This document shows, one piece after another, positions 45,540 to 54,559 of a stretch of DNA of 64,000 bases. The position numbers were made by a program, and so were the translations under genes. Under the pieces are notes generated by a model. That model was not told the origin of the DNA, did no database searches, and was given only the letters and a program-made list of their open reading frames with translations. The stretch comes from Ignavibacteriota bacterium. GTDB lineage: Bacteria; Bacteroidota; Ignavibacteria; UBA10030; BY39. The DNA lies in the NCBI GenBank assembly GCA_003327435.1, contig QOQV01000006.1, positions 110,065 through 174,064 of the forward strand, in the 5' to 3' direction. Every line of letters starts with the position of its first letter. The first letter of the stretch is position 1.

Positions 45540-45920
45540 ATGAATTTCCCAGAAAATTTGAAGTACACAAAAGAACATGAGTGGATATCAGTTAATGGTG
45601 ATACAGGGGTGGTGGGTATCACTGACTTTGCTCAAAGCGAGCTCGGCGATGTCGTATTTGTTGAACTGCCTGAAGTTGGCAAAGTCCTTAAAGCGGGTGA
45701 TATCTTCGGGACAATTGAAGCCGTTAAAGCGGTATCAGACCTTTTTTCACCAGTATCGGGTACAGTTATCGAAGTTAACAAAGATCTCGAAAACCAACCG
45801 GAATTAATAAACAAAGAACCGTATAACGGCGGTTGGATGATTAAAATAAAATTATCTGACCCATCTGAACTTAATAATCTGTTGGATGTATCACTGTATA
45901 AAACATTAATCGGACAGTAG
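45540..45920 (+). CDS. gcvH: Glycine cleavage system H protein
   Basis: A 126-residue lipoyl carrier. It starts NLKYTKEHEWISVNGDTGVVGIT, and the lipoylated lysine is in TIEAVKAVSDLFSPVSG. The end NGGWMIKIKLSDPSEL is typical. It shuttles the aminomethyl group between P and T proteins. It follows accC by 3 nt and precedes gcvPA by 2 nt, placing a lipoyl and a biotinyl carrier in one transcript. Confidence 0.96.
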   Translation: MNFPENLKYTKEHEWISVNGDTGVVGITDFAQSELGDVVFVELPEVGKVLKAGDIFGTIEAVKAVSDLFSPVSGTVIEVNKDLENQPELINKEPYNGGWMIKIKLSDPSELNNLLDVSLYKTLIGQ

Positions 45921-45922
45921 AG

Positions 45923-47260
45923 ATGCCATATATTCCAAATACTGAAGAAGATCGCCAGGAAATGTTAAACTCCATTGGAGTAGCAAGTTTTAATGAACTT
46001 ATTAAAAATATTCCAGAAGAAATTATTCTGAAAGAAAAAATTGATATTCCAAAGAGTTTATCAGAATACGAAGTTGTTAAAGAACTGCAACATCTTGAAA
46101 AGCTAAATCATCCTACATCAGAATTGGTTTCATTTCTTGGTGCTGGTTCTTATGACCATTTTATTCCCTCTGCTATTAATGCAATAATAAGCCGTTCCGA
46201 ATTCTATACCGCATACACACCATATCAGGCGGAAGTAAGCCAGGGAACATTGCAGGCAATATATGAATATCAAACAATGATTTGTCAATTAACTGGAATG
46301 GACATTGCAAATGCCTCAATGTATGATGGAGGTTCAGCATTAGCCGAGGCTGCTCTACTGGCTGTTAATCACACAGGACGGAATGAAATAATCGTAGCTG
46401 GAAAAATTCACCCAAATTATTTACGAATCATAAAAACATATTGTGAAGGACAGGGAATTGTAGTAAACGAATTGGTCTCAAGTAGAGGTGCATTATTACC
46501 GGAGAAATTAGCTTTGAATATTTCCGACAAAGTTGCTGCAGTAATCGTTCAGCAACCAAATTTCTATGGCTGTCTCGAAGATGTTGATGAGTTGTCCAAT
46601 ATCACTCACCAGTCTGGTGCACTGTATATAGTAGCCGTTGATCCGATCTCACTCGGAATTTTATCTCCTCCAGGTGATTATGGTGCCGACATAGTTGTTG
46701 GAGAAGGTCAGGTGTTTGGAATTAGTCAAAATTTTGGAGGTCCGTATCTTGGTATTTTCGCAGCAAAAGAATTTTTGTTAAGAAGAATGCCCGGTAGAAT
46801 CTCGGGTATTACTATTGATACAGATGGACAAAGAGGTTTTGTTCTGACAGTTCAAACGCGAGAACAACATATAAGAAGGGAAAAAGCAACTTCAAATATC
46901 TGTACAAATCAGGGATTAATGATGCTCGCTGCAACAGTATATCTGGCATTAATGGGTAAGAAGGGAATTCAGGAAGTGGCTAATTTATGCGTTCAAAAAT
47001 CCCATTATCTTGCTAACGAAATTATAAAAATTCCAGGATTTCATCTAAAATATAAACGACCATTCTTCAAAGAATTTGTAATTCAAACTCCAAAACCAGA
47101 AAACGAAATTATACGAAATCTTGCTCAAAAAGGAATACTTGCAGGTGTAAATTTGCGAATGTTTGATCCTCAGGACGATGGAATTTTAATCGCAGTTACT
47201 GAGAAGAGAACTAAAAAAGAAATGGATGATTTCATTAACGAGTTAAAGGCAATAATTTAA
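45923..47260 (+). CDS. gcvPA: Glycine dehydrogenase (decarboxylating) subunit 1
   Basis: The 445-residue N-terminal half of the split P protein: MPYIPNTEEDRQEML, FLGAGSYDHFIPSAINAI, YTPYQAEVSQGTLQAIYEYQ and the end GVNLRMFDPQDDGILIAVTE. The PLP-lysine is in subunit 2 (GcvPB), which is not in this window, nor is gcvT. With Tdh/Kbl upstream it would degrade the glycine derived from threonine to CO2, ammonia and a methylene-THF unit. Confidence 0.94.
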   Translation: MPYIPNTEEDRQEMLNSIGVASFNELIKNIPEEIILKEKIDIPKSLSEYEVVKELQHLEKLNHPTSELVSFLGAGSYDHFIPSAINAIISRSEFYTAYTPYQAEVSQGTLQAIYEYQTMICQLTGMDIANASMYDGGSALAEAALLAVNHTGRNEIIVAGKIHPNYLRIIKTYCEGQGIVVNELVSSRGALLPEKLALNISDKVAAVIVQQPNFYGCLEDVDELSNITHQSGALYIVAVDPISLGILSPPGDYGADIVVGEGQVFGISQNFGGPYLGIFAAKEFLLRRMPGRISGITIDTDGQRGFVLTVQTREQHIRREKATSNICTNQGLMMLAATVYLALMGKKGIQEVANLCVQKSHYLANEIIKIPGFHLKYKRPFFKEFVIQTPKPENEIIRNLAQKGILAGVNLRMFDPQDDGILIAVTEKRTKKEMDDFINELKAII

Positions 47261-47304
47261 AAATATTTTAAATTTGAGATATCAATAATTTTGAGGAGGC
47301 AAAT

Positions 47305-48843
47305 ATGCTATCTCAAGTTTTAAGCAGTGCGACATATGGAATTAATGCCCATATTGTTAAAGTTGAAACAAATATTGAAAAGGGACTTTACAGTTTCGTA
47401 GTTGTAGGATTACCTGATAATGCGGTGAAAGAGAGTCGGGAGCGCGTTATAGCTGCAATCAAGAACACTTTTACAAAAATACCAAATATGAAAATCACCG
47501 TCAATCTTGCACCTGCCGATATCAAGAAAGAAGGTTCTGCATATGATTTACCGATTGCAGTGGGTATTTTATCAGCTCTCGAAATAATTAAAAATGATTT
47601 GTTAAATGAATTCGTCATTTTAGGAGAACTTGCACTCGATGGCTCACTTCGTCCAGTTCATGGTGTTTTACCAATCGCTGTTGAAGTTAAAAAAAATAAT
47701 TTGAAGGGTATGATTTTACCTAAAGAAAATGCAAAAGAAGCTGCAATGGTTGAAGGCATCGATGTATATCCAATGAGTAGCTTAAGCGAAACTGTTGACT
47801 TTTTGAATGGTGAGTATGAAATCTTAAAACCCTTTAAAATAGATATGAATGAAGTTTTCTCACAGGAAAGACAATATTCAATTGATTTTTCAGATGTAAA
47901 AGGTCAGGAGAATGTTAAGAGAGCCTTAGAGGTTGCAGCTGCTGGGGCACATAACATAATTATGATAGGACCGCCTGGCTCTGGAAAAACAATGTTGGCA
48001 AAACGACTTCCAACAATATTGCCACCTATGACTTTCGAGGAGGCGATCGAAACAACAAAAATACATTCAGTTGCTGGAACATTGCCACCAAATTCTGCGC
48101 TTGTTGCTACAAGACCTTTCCGTGCACCTCATCATACAATTTCAGATAGCGCTCTCGTTGGAGGCGGAACGATACCACGACCGGGCGAGATCTCACTTGC
48201 ACATCATGGTGTGCTCTTTCTGGATGAATTACCAGAATTTGCTCGGAATGTACTTGAAGTTCTCCGACAACCCCTCGAAGACGCAAAAATTACAGTTAGC
48301 AGATCTAAAATGACTCTCGAGTTTCCAGCAAATTTTATGCTCGTATGTGCAATGAACCCCTGTCCTTGTGGTTTCTATACTGATCCTACAAAAGAATGTA
48401 CCTGCACCCAAATGCAAATCCAAAAATATATGGCAAAAATTTCTGGACCTTTACTCGATAGAATTGATTTACATATCGAAGTGCCGGCAGTAAAATATAA
48501 AGATTTATCAAGTAAAAGTCAGGGAGAATCTTCAGCGGCGATAAGAGAAAGAGTAATCGTCGCAAGAGAAATTCAGATGAGAAGATTCTCTGGTAGAAAA
48601 GGCTTGTTTTCTAATGCTGATATGCAATCTAAGGATATAAAAGAATTCTGCCAGATCGATTCTGCAGGAGAGGAACTTTTAAAAATGGCTATTACCAAAC
48701 TGGGTTTATCTGCCCGAGCTTACGATAGAATTCTTAAAGTATCACGAACGATAGCGGATTTAGCTAAATCCGAAGATATAAAACCAGAACACATAAGCGA
48801 AGCCATCCAATACCGTACACTCGATCGAAATTTATGGATGTGA
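47305..48843 (+). CDS. comM: YifB/ComM-family Mg chelatase-like AAA ATPase
   Basis: A 512-residue protein with an N-terminal Lon-like/ChlI domain (SSATYGINAHIVKVETNIEKG, GLPDNAVKESRERV). The AAA core has GPPGSGKTMLAKRLPTILPP, the FRAPHHTISDSALVGGG block and HHGVLFLDELPEF, and a C-terminal helical domain (GLSARAYDRILKVSRTIADL). ComM in competent bacteria helps branch migration in natural transformation; in others the role is unknown. GAGGAGG precedes the ATG. Confidence 0.94.
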   Translation: MLSQVLSSATYGINAHIVKVETNIEKGLYSFVVVGLPDNAVKESRERVIAAIKNTFTKIPNMKITVNLAPADIKKEGSAYDLPIAVGILSALEIIKNDLLNEFVILGELALDGSLRPVHGVLPIAVEVKKNNLKGMILPKENAKEAAMVEGIDVYPMSSLSETVDFLNGEYEILKPFKIDMNEVFSQERQYSIDFSDVKGQENVKRALEVAAAGAHNIIMIGPPGSGKTMLAKRLPTILPPMTFEEAIETTKIHSVAGTLPPNSALVATRPFRAPHHTISDSALVGGGTIPRPGEISLAHHGVLFLDELPEFARNVLEVLRQPLEDAKITVSRSKMTLEFPANFMLVCAMNPCPCGFYTDPTKECTCTQMQIQKYMAKISGPLLDRIDLHIEVPAVKYKDLSSKSQGESSAAIRERVIVAREIQMRRFSGRKGLFSNADMQSKDIKEFCQIDSAGEELLKMAITKLGLSARAYDRILKVSRTIADLAKSEDIKPEHISEAIQYRTLDRNLWM

Positions 48844-48884
48844 AGTAAGATTAATCAAAGAGATTTCTTCTTTTAAAAATCAAG

Positions 48885-48913
48885 TTGCTACAGTCACTTC
48901 ATTTTTCTATATT
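48885..48913 (+). promoter_or_regulatory. Predicted promoter of mce-uvrC
   Basis: TTGCTA, 17-nt spacer, TATATT in the 96-bp gap after comM, about 27 nt upstream of the mce ATG. Confidence 0.5.
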
Positions 48914-48939
48914 TAATTAAAAATTACAAGGATTAGTTT

Positions 48940-49344
48940 ATGATAAAAAATTTATCCCATATTGGTATTGCTGTTGAAAATCTAGAGAATTCAATCAATA
49001 TATTTAAAAATTTACTCAATCAATCCGATTATCATACTGAAAAAGTTGAATCGCAAAAAGTAAATCTCGCAATCTTCAAATTGCAGAACTTTAACCTTGA
49101 ATTGCTTGAACCAACATTGGATGATTCACCTATAAAAAAGTTCCTCGATAATAAAGGTGAAGGTATCCATCATATTTCCTTCGAAGTTGAAGATATTAAA
49201 AGTGAACTTGAACGATTGAAAAATAATGGTTTCAAGCTCATTAACGAGCAACCTGTTATGGGTGCAGAGGGTAAGTTAATTGCATTTGTCCATCCAAAAT
49301 CCACAAATGGCGTTTTGATTGAGTTGAGTCAGAAAGAAAAATGA
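48940..49344 (+). CDS. mce: Methylmalonyl-CoA epimerase
   Basis: A 134-residue vicinal-oxygen-chelate protein that interconverts (R)- and (S)-methylmalonyl-CoA. Metal ligands are in LSHIGIAVENL, FNLELLEP and HHISFEVEDI, and the end ends in ...TNGVLIELSQ. It complements the methylmalonyl-CoA mutase at the window start. It overlaps uvrC by 4 bp, an odd functional pair but a common kind of operon packing. Confidence 0.92.
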   Translation: MIKNLSHIGIAVENLENSINIFKNLLNQSDYHTEKVESQKVNLAIFKLQNFNLELLEPTLDDSPIKKFLDNKGEGIHHISFEVEDIKSELERLKNNGFKLINEQPVMGAEGKLIAFVHPKSTNGVLIELSQKEK

Positions 49345-51221
49345 CCAACAAAAAAATCCAAAATACCATCTCTGATAAACTCAAAAACATTCCTAATAAA
49401 CCTGGAATTTATCAATTTAAAGATTCAGACGGGAAAATTTTATATATCGGGAAAGCAAAGAATTTACGCAATCGTGTACGACAATATTTTCAGAAATCAA
49501 AAAATCTGGGTCCAAAAACTTTATCAATGCTTGAAAAAGTCAGCGATTTTGAGACGATAGTAACTGATTCTGAAGTTGAAGCATTAATCCTGGAAGCAAA
49601 CTTAATAAAAGAATATAAACCTAAATACAATATTTTTTTAAGAGATGATAAAAGTTATCCATACATCGTAATTACAAACGAACCATATCCAAGAATTTTT
49701 GTAACCCGAAGGATCGTCAGGGATGGAGCTAAATATTTTGGACCATTTACAGATGTTAAGCATTTGCGAGCATCCTTAAAAATGATACGGGATATTTTTA
49801 AAGTACGCTCCTGTAATTATCACATTGATGAAGAAACGATAAAAAAGAAAAAAATTAGAGTATGTTTGGATTATCATATCAAGAAATGTGAAGGTCCGTG
49901 TGAGGGACTTGTTACCAGAGAACATTATAATAAAATGATTGGGGAGGTTGCCCAAATTTTAAGAGGTAAATCTACATCTTTATTAAATGATTTAGAAAAG
50001 CAAATGAATGATTTGTCTGAAAGAATGGAATTTGAAGAAGCGGCAAAAATAAGAGATAAGATTCGAGCAATTCAAAATTATACTGAAAAACAAAAAGTAG
50101 TTGATAGTGAACTGATTGACAGAGATATTTTTGCTGTTGCTGTCGAAAATCGAATTGCTTGTGGTGTTGTGTTCAAAATTCGAGATGGAAAATTAATAGG
50201 TCGTCAAAGTTATTACCTCAGTGGAAGTATCAATTTTGAGGAGAAAGAAATAATATCTCAACTTGTAAGAAATTATTATCTCGAAGCTGATTATTTTCCC
50301 AAAGAAATCTTTTTACCCTGTGAAATTGACGATAAAGAGACAATCGAAAAATGGGTTTCCGAAAAAAGAAATGAAAGAGTTTGTATCTATATTCCCAAAA
50401 TCGGCGATAAAGCCAAATTGGTAGCTATGTGTCAGATGAATGCGCGCTATTTGCTGGATGAAATAAAAATTCAAAAGCTAAAGAGCAAACAGAAGATTGC
50501 TTTTCCAATAAAAGCGCTTCAGGAAGATTTAAAGTTGGAAAGTTTGCCCCAGCGTATTGAGTGTTTCGATATTTCAAATCTTCAGGGAACGGATACCGTA
50601 GCATCTCTGGTGGTATTCGAAAATGGAAAACCAAAAAAGAGCGAATATAGGATGTTTAAGATTAAAACAGTACCCGGACCCGATGATTATGCAAGTATCC
50701 GTGAGGTAGTTTATAGGAGGTACAGCCGTTTATTAGAAGAGGATAAACAACTTCCCGACCTCATAATTGTAGATGGTGGTAAGGGACAGCTATCGAGTGC
50801 TGTATCTATATTAAAAAATCTTCAGGAAGTTGCAAATGCAAAGGATATCAATAAAATTCCTATAATTGGTTTAGCTAAACGACTTGAAGAGATTTACACT
50901 CCGAACTCAAACGAACCCATTGTTTTACCACGAACTTCTTCAAGTCTGAAATTACTACAAAGAATAAGAGATGAAGCACACAGATTTGCTATTGAGTACC
51001 ATCGTAAGTTGAGGAATAAGAGAACTCTAAGAACTGAGCTCGATTTGATACAGGGTATAGGAAAGAAAAGAGCCAAAGAGTTATTGGAAGTCTTCGGCTC
51101 AGTTCAGGGAGTAAAGTTTGCGACTTATGAACAATTGGTAGAAATTGTGGGAGAAAAGATTGCTAACCGTATAAAAGAACACTTTGCAATCGAATTAGAG
51201 GCAAATAATAATGTAGATTAA
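49341..51221 (+). CDS. uvrC: UvrABC system protein C
   Basis: A 626-residue nucleotide-excision-repair endonuclease. GIY-YIG domain (NKPGIYQFKDSDGKILYIGK), cysteine cluster (CNYH...CLDYHIKKCEGPCEG), UVR motif (MEFEEAAKIRDKIRAIQ), RNase H-like endonuclease domain (CFDISNLQGTDTVASLVVF, LIIVDGGKGQLSSA) and C-terminal helix-hairpin-helix (IQGIGKKRAKELLEVFGS). All domains are intact. Convergent TTAA overlap with the next gene. Confidence 0.97.
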   Translation: MTNKKIQNTISDKLKNIPNKPGIYQFKDSDGKILYIGKAKNLRNRVRQYFQKSKNLGPKTLSMLEKVSDFETIVTDSEVEALILEANLIKEYKPKYNIFLRDDKSYPYIVITNEPYPRIFVTRRIVRDGAKYFGPFTDVKHLRASLKMIRDIFKVRSCNYHIDEETIKKKKIRVCLDYHIKKCEGPCEGLVTREHYNKMIGEVAQILRGKSTSLLNDLEKQMNDLSERMEFEEAAKIRDKIRAIQNYTEKQKVVDSELIDRDIFAVAVENRIACGVVFKIRDGKLIGRQSYYLSGSINFEEKEIISQLVRNYYLEADYFPKEIFLPCEIDDKETIEKWVSEKRNERVCIYIPKIGDKAKLVAMCQMNARYLLDEIKIQKLKSKQKIAFPIKALQEDLKLESLPQRIECFDISNLQGTDTVASLVVFENGKPKKSEYRMFKIKTVPGPDDYASIREVVYRRYSRLLEEDKQLPDLIIVDGGKGQLSSAVSILKNLQEVANAKDINKIPIIGLAKRLEEIYTPNSNEPIVLPRTSSSLKLLQRIRDEAHRFAIEYHRKLRNKRTLRTELDLIQGIGKKRAKELLEVFGSVQGVKFATYEQLVEIVGEKIANRIKEHFAIELEANNNVD

Positions 51222-51589
51222 TCCCGCTTTCTCATTCTATTTCTATTCTCTTCCATAATTTTTTCATATTTTTTAAATTGCTCTTTTGTCAATACATTTT
51301 TAATTTCGTTATCCTGTTCCTTCATATTTTTTTTCATTATTTCCATCATTTCCTGTCGGCTTTTGGTTTGATTTCTCAAACTATCTACCTTTTTTGAGTA
51401 TTTCAGCAAGATTTCATTAACTTTGGGAATTTGTTTATTCTCCAGCTTTAAGTCAACTTTTAACCTTTCGGTTAAAAATTTCGCTCTTTCTTCTGCATTT
51501 GGCATTCCTTGTTGCATTTGAGATATTGCAAAATTGTATCCCGAAATAAGAATCATTACAAATAAAAATAGATTTTTTAATTTAAGCAT
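51218..51589 (-). CDS. Small exported Spy/CpxP-like protein
   Basis: A 123-residue protein with a signal peptide (LFLFVMILISGYNFAISQ). The rest is helical and charged, with an LTKEQFKKYEKIMEE motif like the LTxxQ motif of Spy/CpxP periplasmic chaperones. It probably guards against envelope stress. No family assignment beyond that is safe. The gene is convergent with uvrC. Confidence 0.72.
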   Translation of the reverse strand: MLKLKNLFLFVMILISGYNFAISQMQQGMPNAEERAKFLTERLKVDLKLENKQIPKVNEILLKYSKKVDSLRNQTKSRQEMMEIMKKNMKEQDNEIKNVLTKEQFKKYEKIMEENRNRMRKRD

Positions 51590-51650
51590 ATTACACCTTT
51601 TTTGATTAATTAATAAATTTTACTGAACATATTGAATATATGTTAATTTT

Positions 51651-51678
51651 TTGAAATTTTCTAAAAAAATGTTATAAT
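51651..51678 (+). promoter_or_regulatory. Predicted promoter of the parvulin operon
   Basis: TTGAAA, 16-nt spacer, TATAAT in the divergent gap between the Spy-like gene and the parvulin operon; expected start near 51685. Confidence 0.6.
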
Positions 51679-51734
51679 AAAATACTTTAAATAGCCAGAA
51701 ATTGCATATCCAATTCAAAAGAAAGGAAATATTT

Positions 51735-53741
51735 ATGTACAAATCTCATCTAATTATACTTAGCATATTATTTTTGTTTTTAATAGGTTGCAGCCCTAAG
51801 TATAGCGAGTTAGTAGTTGCAAAAATCGGCGATAATCAGCTAAAACTTGGAGAATACGAAAAATTTTATATAAAAAACACCGGAAGCTATGATATAGCGA
51901 AAAATTCTTCAAGAAAAGAACGGGAAGATTTTTTGGAGTTGCTTGTTAAGTATAGATTGAAGTTGCAGGATGCGTACGATAAAAATTTGCTTTCTGATCC
52001 GGAAATTATTGAGGAATTGAAAGATTACCGTGCAAGTCTGGCATCAACATATTTGCTTGATAAGGATCTTGTGGAACCTTCTTTGAAAAAAATTTATAAT
52101 AGAATGAAAGAAGAAATTCGTGCAAGTCATATCTTAATCCGTGTAGACCAGAATGCTTCTCCAGAAGATACGCTCAAAGCATATACAAAAGCGATGGAGT
52201 TAATTGAGAGAATTAATAAAGGAGAAGATTTTGGAAATTTGGCTTATGAATATTCTGAGGATCCATCTGCAAAACAGAATAGAGGTGATATTTATTATTT
52301 TACAACCGGACAACTAATACCTCAGTTTGAGGATGCAGTTTATGAAATGAAAGTTGGTGAAGTTACACAAAAGCCAATAAGAACTTCATTTGGTTATCAT
52401 GTGGTTAAGGTTACAGATAGGGGTCCCGCAAAAGGTTCCGTGCGAGTTAGGCACATTATGGTTCGTTTTAATTCATCCCAACCTGATTCAGCGGATTCTG
52501 CGGCAGCATATGGTCGCATTATGGCGATACAGGAAAGCTTGAAGCTCGGAGCAGATTTTGCTCAACTTGCGAAAAAACATTCAGAAGATGGCGGCAGTGC
52601 AACAAATGGTGGCGATTTAGGATTCTTCCAAAGAAGAAGATGGATACAATCATTCGACGAAGCAGCATTCAAACTTAAGCCAGGAGAGATATCACCAATT
52701 GTAAGAACCCCATATGGATTTCATATAATTAAATGCGATAGTATAAAACCAGTACCAAGTTATGAAGAACTGAAACCCGAAATACAAAGGACTTTTCAAT
52801 CGCAGCGTTATAATGATGCATACAACGCATATATCGAAAATTTAAAGAAGAAAATTGGATATACATTTTATGAGAATGTATTCGAAAATTTTGTATCATT
52901 ACTTGATTCAACTGACACAACAACAGATAGTTCCTGGGATAGTAGTGTAACTGAAGATGTTAGGAATGCTATTATTCTGCAGGTTGGCACACGCAATGTT
53001 GATGTTGATTATGTGATAAAAACTCTAAGCACCCGCCCGGATTTTCGAGATATTTATCTTAAAAAATCAGAATTGCTTAAGCGAGTGAGTAAAATTGGTG
53101 AGATCGTTTTGCTCGAGGAAGCTTCAAAGGATTTAGAAAAGCAATATCCTGAATTCCTGAATTTAATGAAAGAGTATCAGGATGGTGTAGTGCTGTATAA
53201 GGCTGAACAAATGGAGGTGTGGGATAAGCTATCGATAAACGACTCAAGTATGAGGGAATTTTTCAATAATAATCGCGAAAAATTTATGCATCCCGATAGA
53301 GTTAATTATAGTGAAATATATGTTATGTCCGATACATTAGCAGAAAAAATATATAATGAGTTAATAAATGGAGCCAATTTTGAAGAGCTGGCTGAAAAGT
53401 ATAATGAAGAACCAGAATTGAAGCAAAATAAAGGAGCACATGGTTTCGTCTCAGTTGATGAATCCGAACTTGCAGAAATTGCCTGGGAAATGGAAATTGA
53501 CCAAATATCAAAACCAATCTATACCCAAGAAGGTGGATATTCGATAATAAAAGTTAATGCCAAAGAAGAAAGTAGAGAGAAATCGTTTGAGGAAGCTGGA
53601 ATAGAACTCTCTAACGCTTTTCAGGAATATGAACAAAAACGTCTTGAAGGTGAATGGCTTGAAAGAATCAAACAAAAATATCCTGTGCAGAAATTCCCAG
53701 ATGTATTAGAAAAAGCATTTTTAGAACCACCTTCAAAATGA
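51735..53741 (+). CDS. Multi-domain parvulin-type peptidyl-prolyl isomerase, lipoprotein
   Basis: A 668-residue lipoprotein (lipobox LIGC) of the SurA/PpiC/PpiD type. After a helical chaperone region there are two clear parvulin domains (IRASHILIRVDQ...FGYHVVKV and VRVRHIMVRFNS...YGFHIIK). A third, degenerate one follows near the C-terminus (VNYSEIYVMSDT...GGYSIIKV). It should assist outer-membrane or secreted protein folding. The start is ATG 51735 with AAAGGA 8 nt upstream; the ORF track's TTG start lies 33 nt upstream, before the Shine-Dalgarno site. It overlaps the next gene by 4 bp. Confidence 0.9.
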   Translation: MYKSHLIILSILFLFLIGCSPKYSELVVAKIGDNQLKLGEYEKFYIKNTGSYDIAKNSSRKEREDFLELLVKYRLKLQDAYDKNLLSDPEIIEELKDYRASLASTYLLDKDLVEPSLKKIYNRMKEEIRASHILIRVDQNASPEDTLKAYTKAMELIERINKGEDFGNLAYEYSEDPSAKQNRGDIYYFTTGQLIPQFEDAVYEMKVGEVTQKPIRTSFGYHVVKVTDRGPAKGSVRVRHIMVRFNSSQPDSADSAAAYGRIMAIQESLKLGADFAQLAKKHSEDGGSATNGGDLGFFQRRRWIQSFDEAAFKLKPGEISPIVRTPYGFHIIKCDSIKPVPSYEELKPEIQRTFQSQRYNDAYNAYIENLKKKIGYTFYENVFENFVSLLDSTDTTTDSSWDSSVTEDVRNAIILQVGTRNVDVDYVIKTLSTRPDFRDIYLKKSELLKRVSKIGEIVLLEEASKDLEKQYPEFLNLMKEYQDGVVLYKAEQMEVWDKLSINDSSMREFFNNNREKFMHPDRVNYSEIYVMSDTLAEKIYNELINGANFEELAEKYNEEPELKQNKGAHGFVSVDESELAEIAWEMEIDQISKPIYTQEGGYSIIKVNAKEESREKSFEEAGIELSNAFQEYEQKRLEGEWLERIKQKYPVQKFPDVLEKAFLEPPSK

Positions 53742-54559
53742 AAAAAGTATTTATAATTATATTACTCCTATATATTAGTGGTTGTCAAAAACACGAAGTC
53801 CCTGAAAATTATGTCGCAAGAGTCGGCGATTCGTATTTAACAACTAAAGATATTGAAGAGTATTTGAATCAAGTAAAAGATACCTCGGATTTACAGTATA
53901 AATTATTTTTAAAAAAATGGATAGAAAATGAGGTTTTATTCCTTGAAGCTGAAGGGAAAGATGTTGATAAATCGAAAAAAATTACTAAACAACTTGAAGA
54001 TATAAAGAAACAGTTGACTATTAGTGAATACTTAGAAACCGAAATTTATTCAAAAAATGTAAATGTAAATGATGAGGAAATAGATAACTATTATTCTGCT
54101 CACAAAGACGAATTTGTTTTGAGTGAAGATGCAGTAAAGATAAATATAGTTACATTTATTGACCGCAAAGCGGCAAACGATTTTAGAGCTGAAATATTAA
54201 GAAGCGATGATTGGAATGGTACATTAAATAAATTTCTGTCAGATAGCATTGAAAATAAACTAATTGGTTCGGTTACCTCCAATCAACTATATACTCAACT
54301 TACTTTGTACCCTGCTGGTTTATGGAAAATTGCAAATAATCTTCAAAATAATGAAGTTAGCTTTCCTGTAAAAATCGATAATTTATTTTATATTGTTCAA
54401 CTAATCGAAAAATATCCAAAAGATTCAATCGCTCCAATTAATCTTGTAAAGGATGAAATTAAAAATCGTTTGATTATCGATAAGCGTAAAAAGATTTATC
54501 AAGAGTTGATTAGTTCATTGCTAAAGAAATATCAAGTAGAGATAAAATTGAATGAGTAA
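53738..54559 (+). CDS. SurA-like periplasmic chaperone lipoprotein, parvulin domain degenerate
   Basis: A 273-residue lipoprotein (lipobox ISGC). The N-terminal helical SurA-like region (YLTTKDIEEYLNQVKD, WIENEVLFLEAEGKD) is followed by a region with parvulin layout but no HILI or FGFHI-type motif, so isomerase activity is doubtful. It lies between two parvulin genes and overlaps both (4 and 8 bp). A holdase role is inferred. Confidence 0.75.
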   Translation: MKKVFIIILLLYISGCQKHEVPENYVARVGDSYLTTKDIEEYLNQVKDTSDLQYKLFLKKWIENEVLFLEAEGKDVDKSKKITKQLEDIKKQLTISEYLETEIYSKNVNVNDEEIDNYYSAHKDEFVLSEDAVKINIVTFIDRKAANDFRAEILRSDDWNGTLNKFLSDSIENKLIGSVTSNQLYTQLTLYPAGLWKIANNLQNNEVSFPVKIDNLFYIVQLIEKYPKDSIAPINLVKDEIKNRLIIDKRKKIYQELISSLLKKYQVEIKLNE

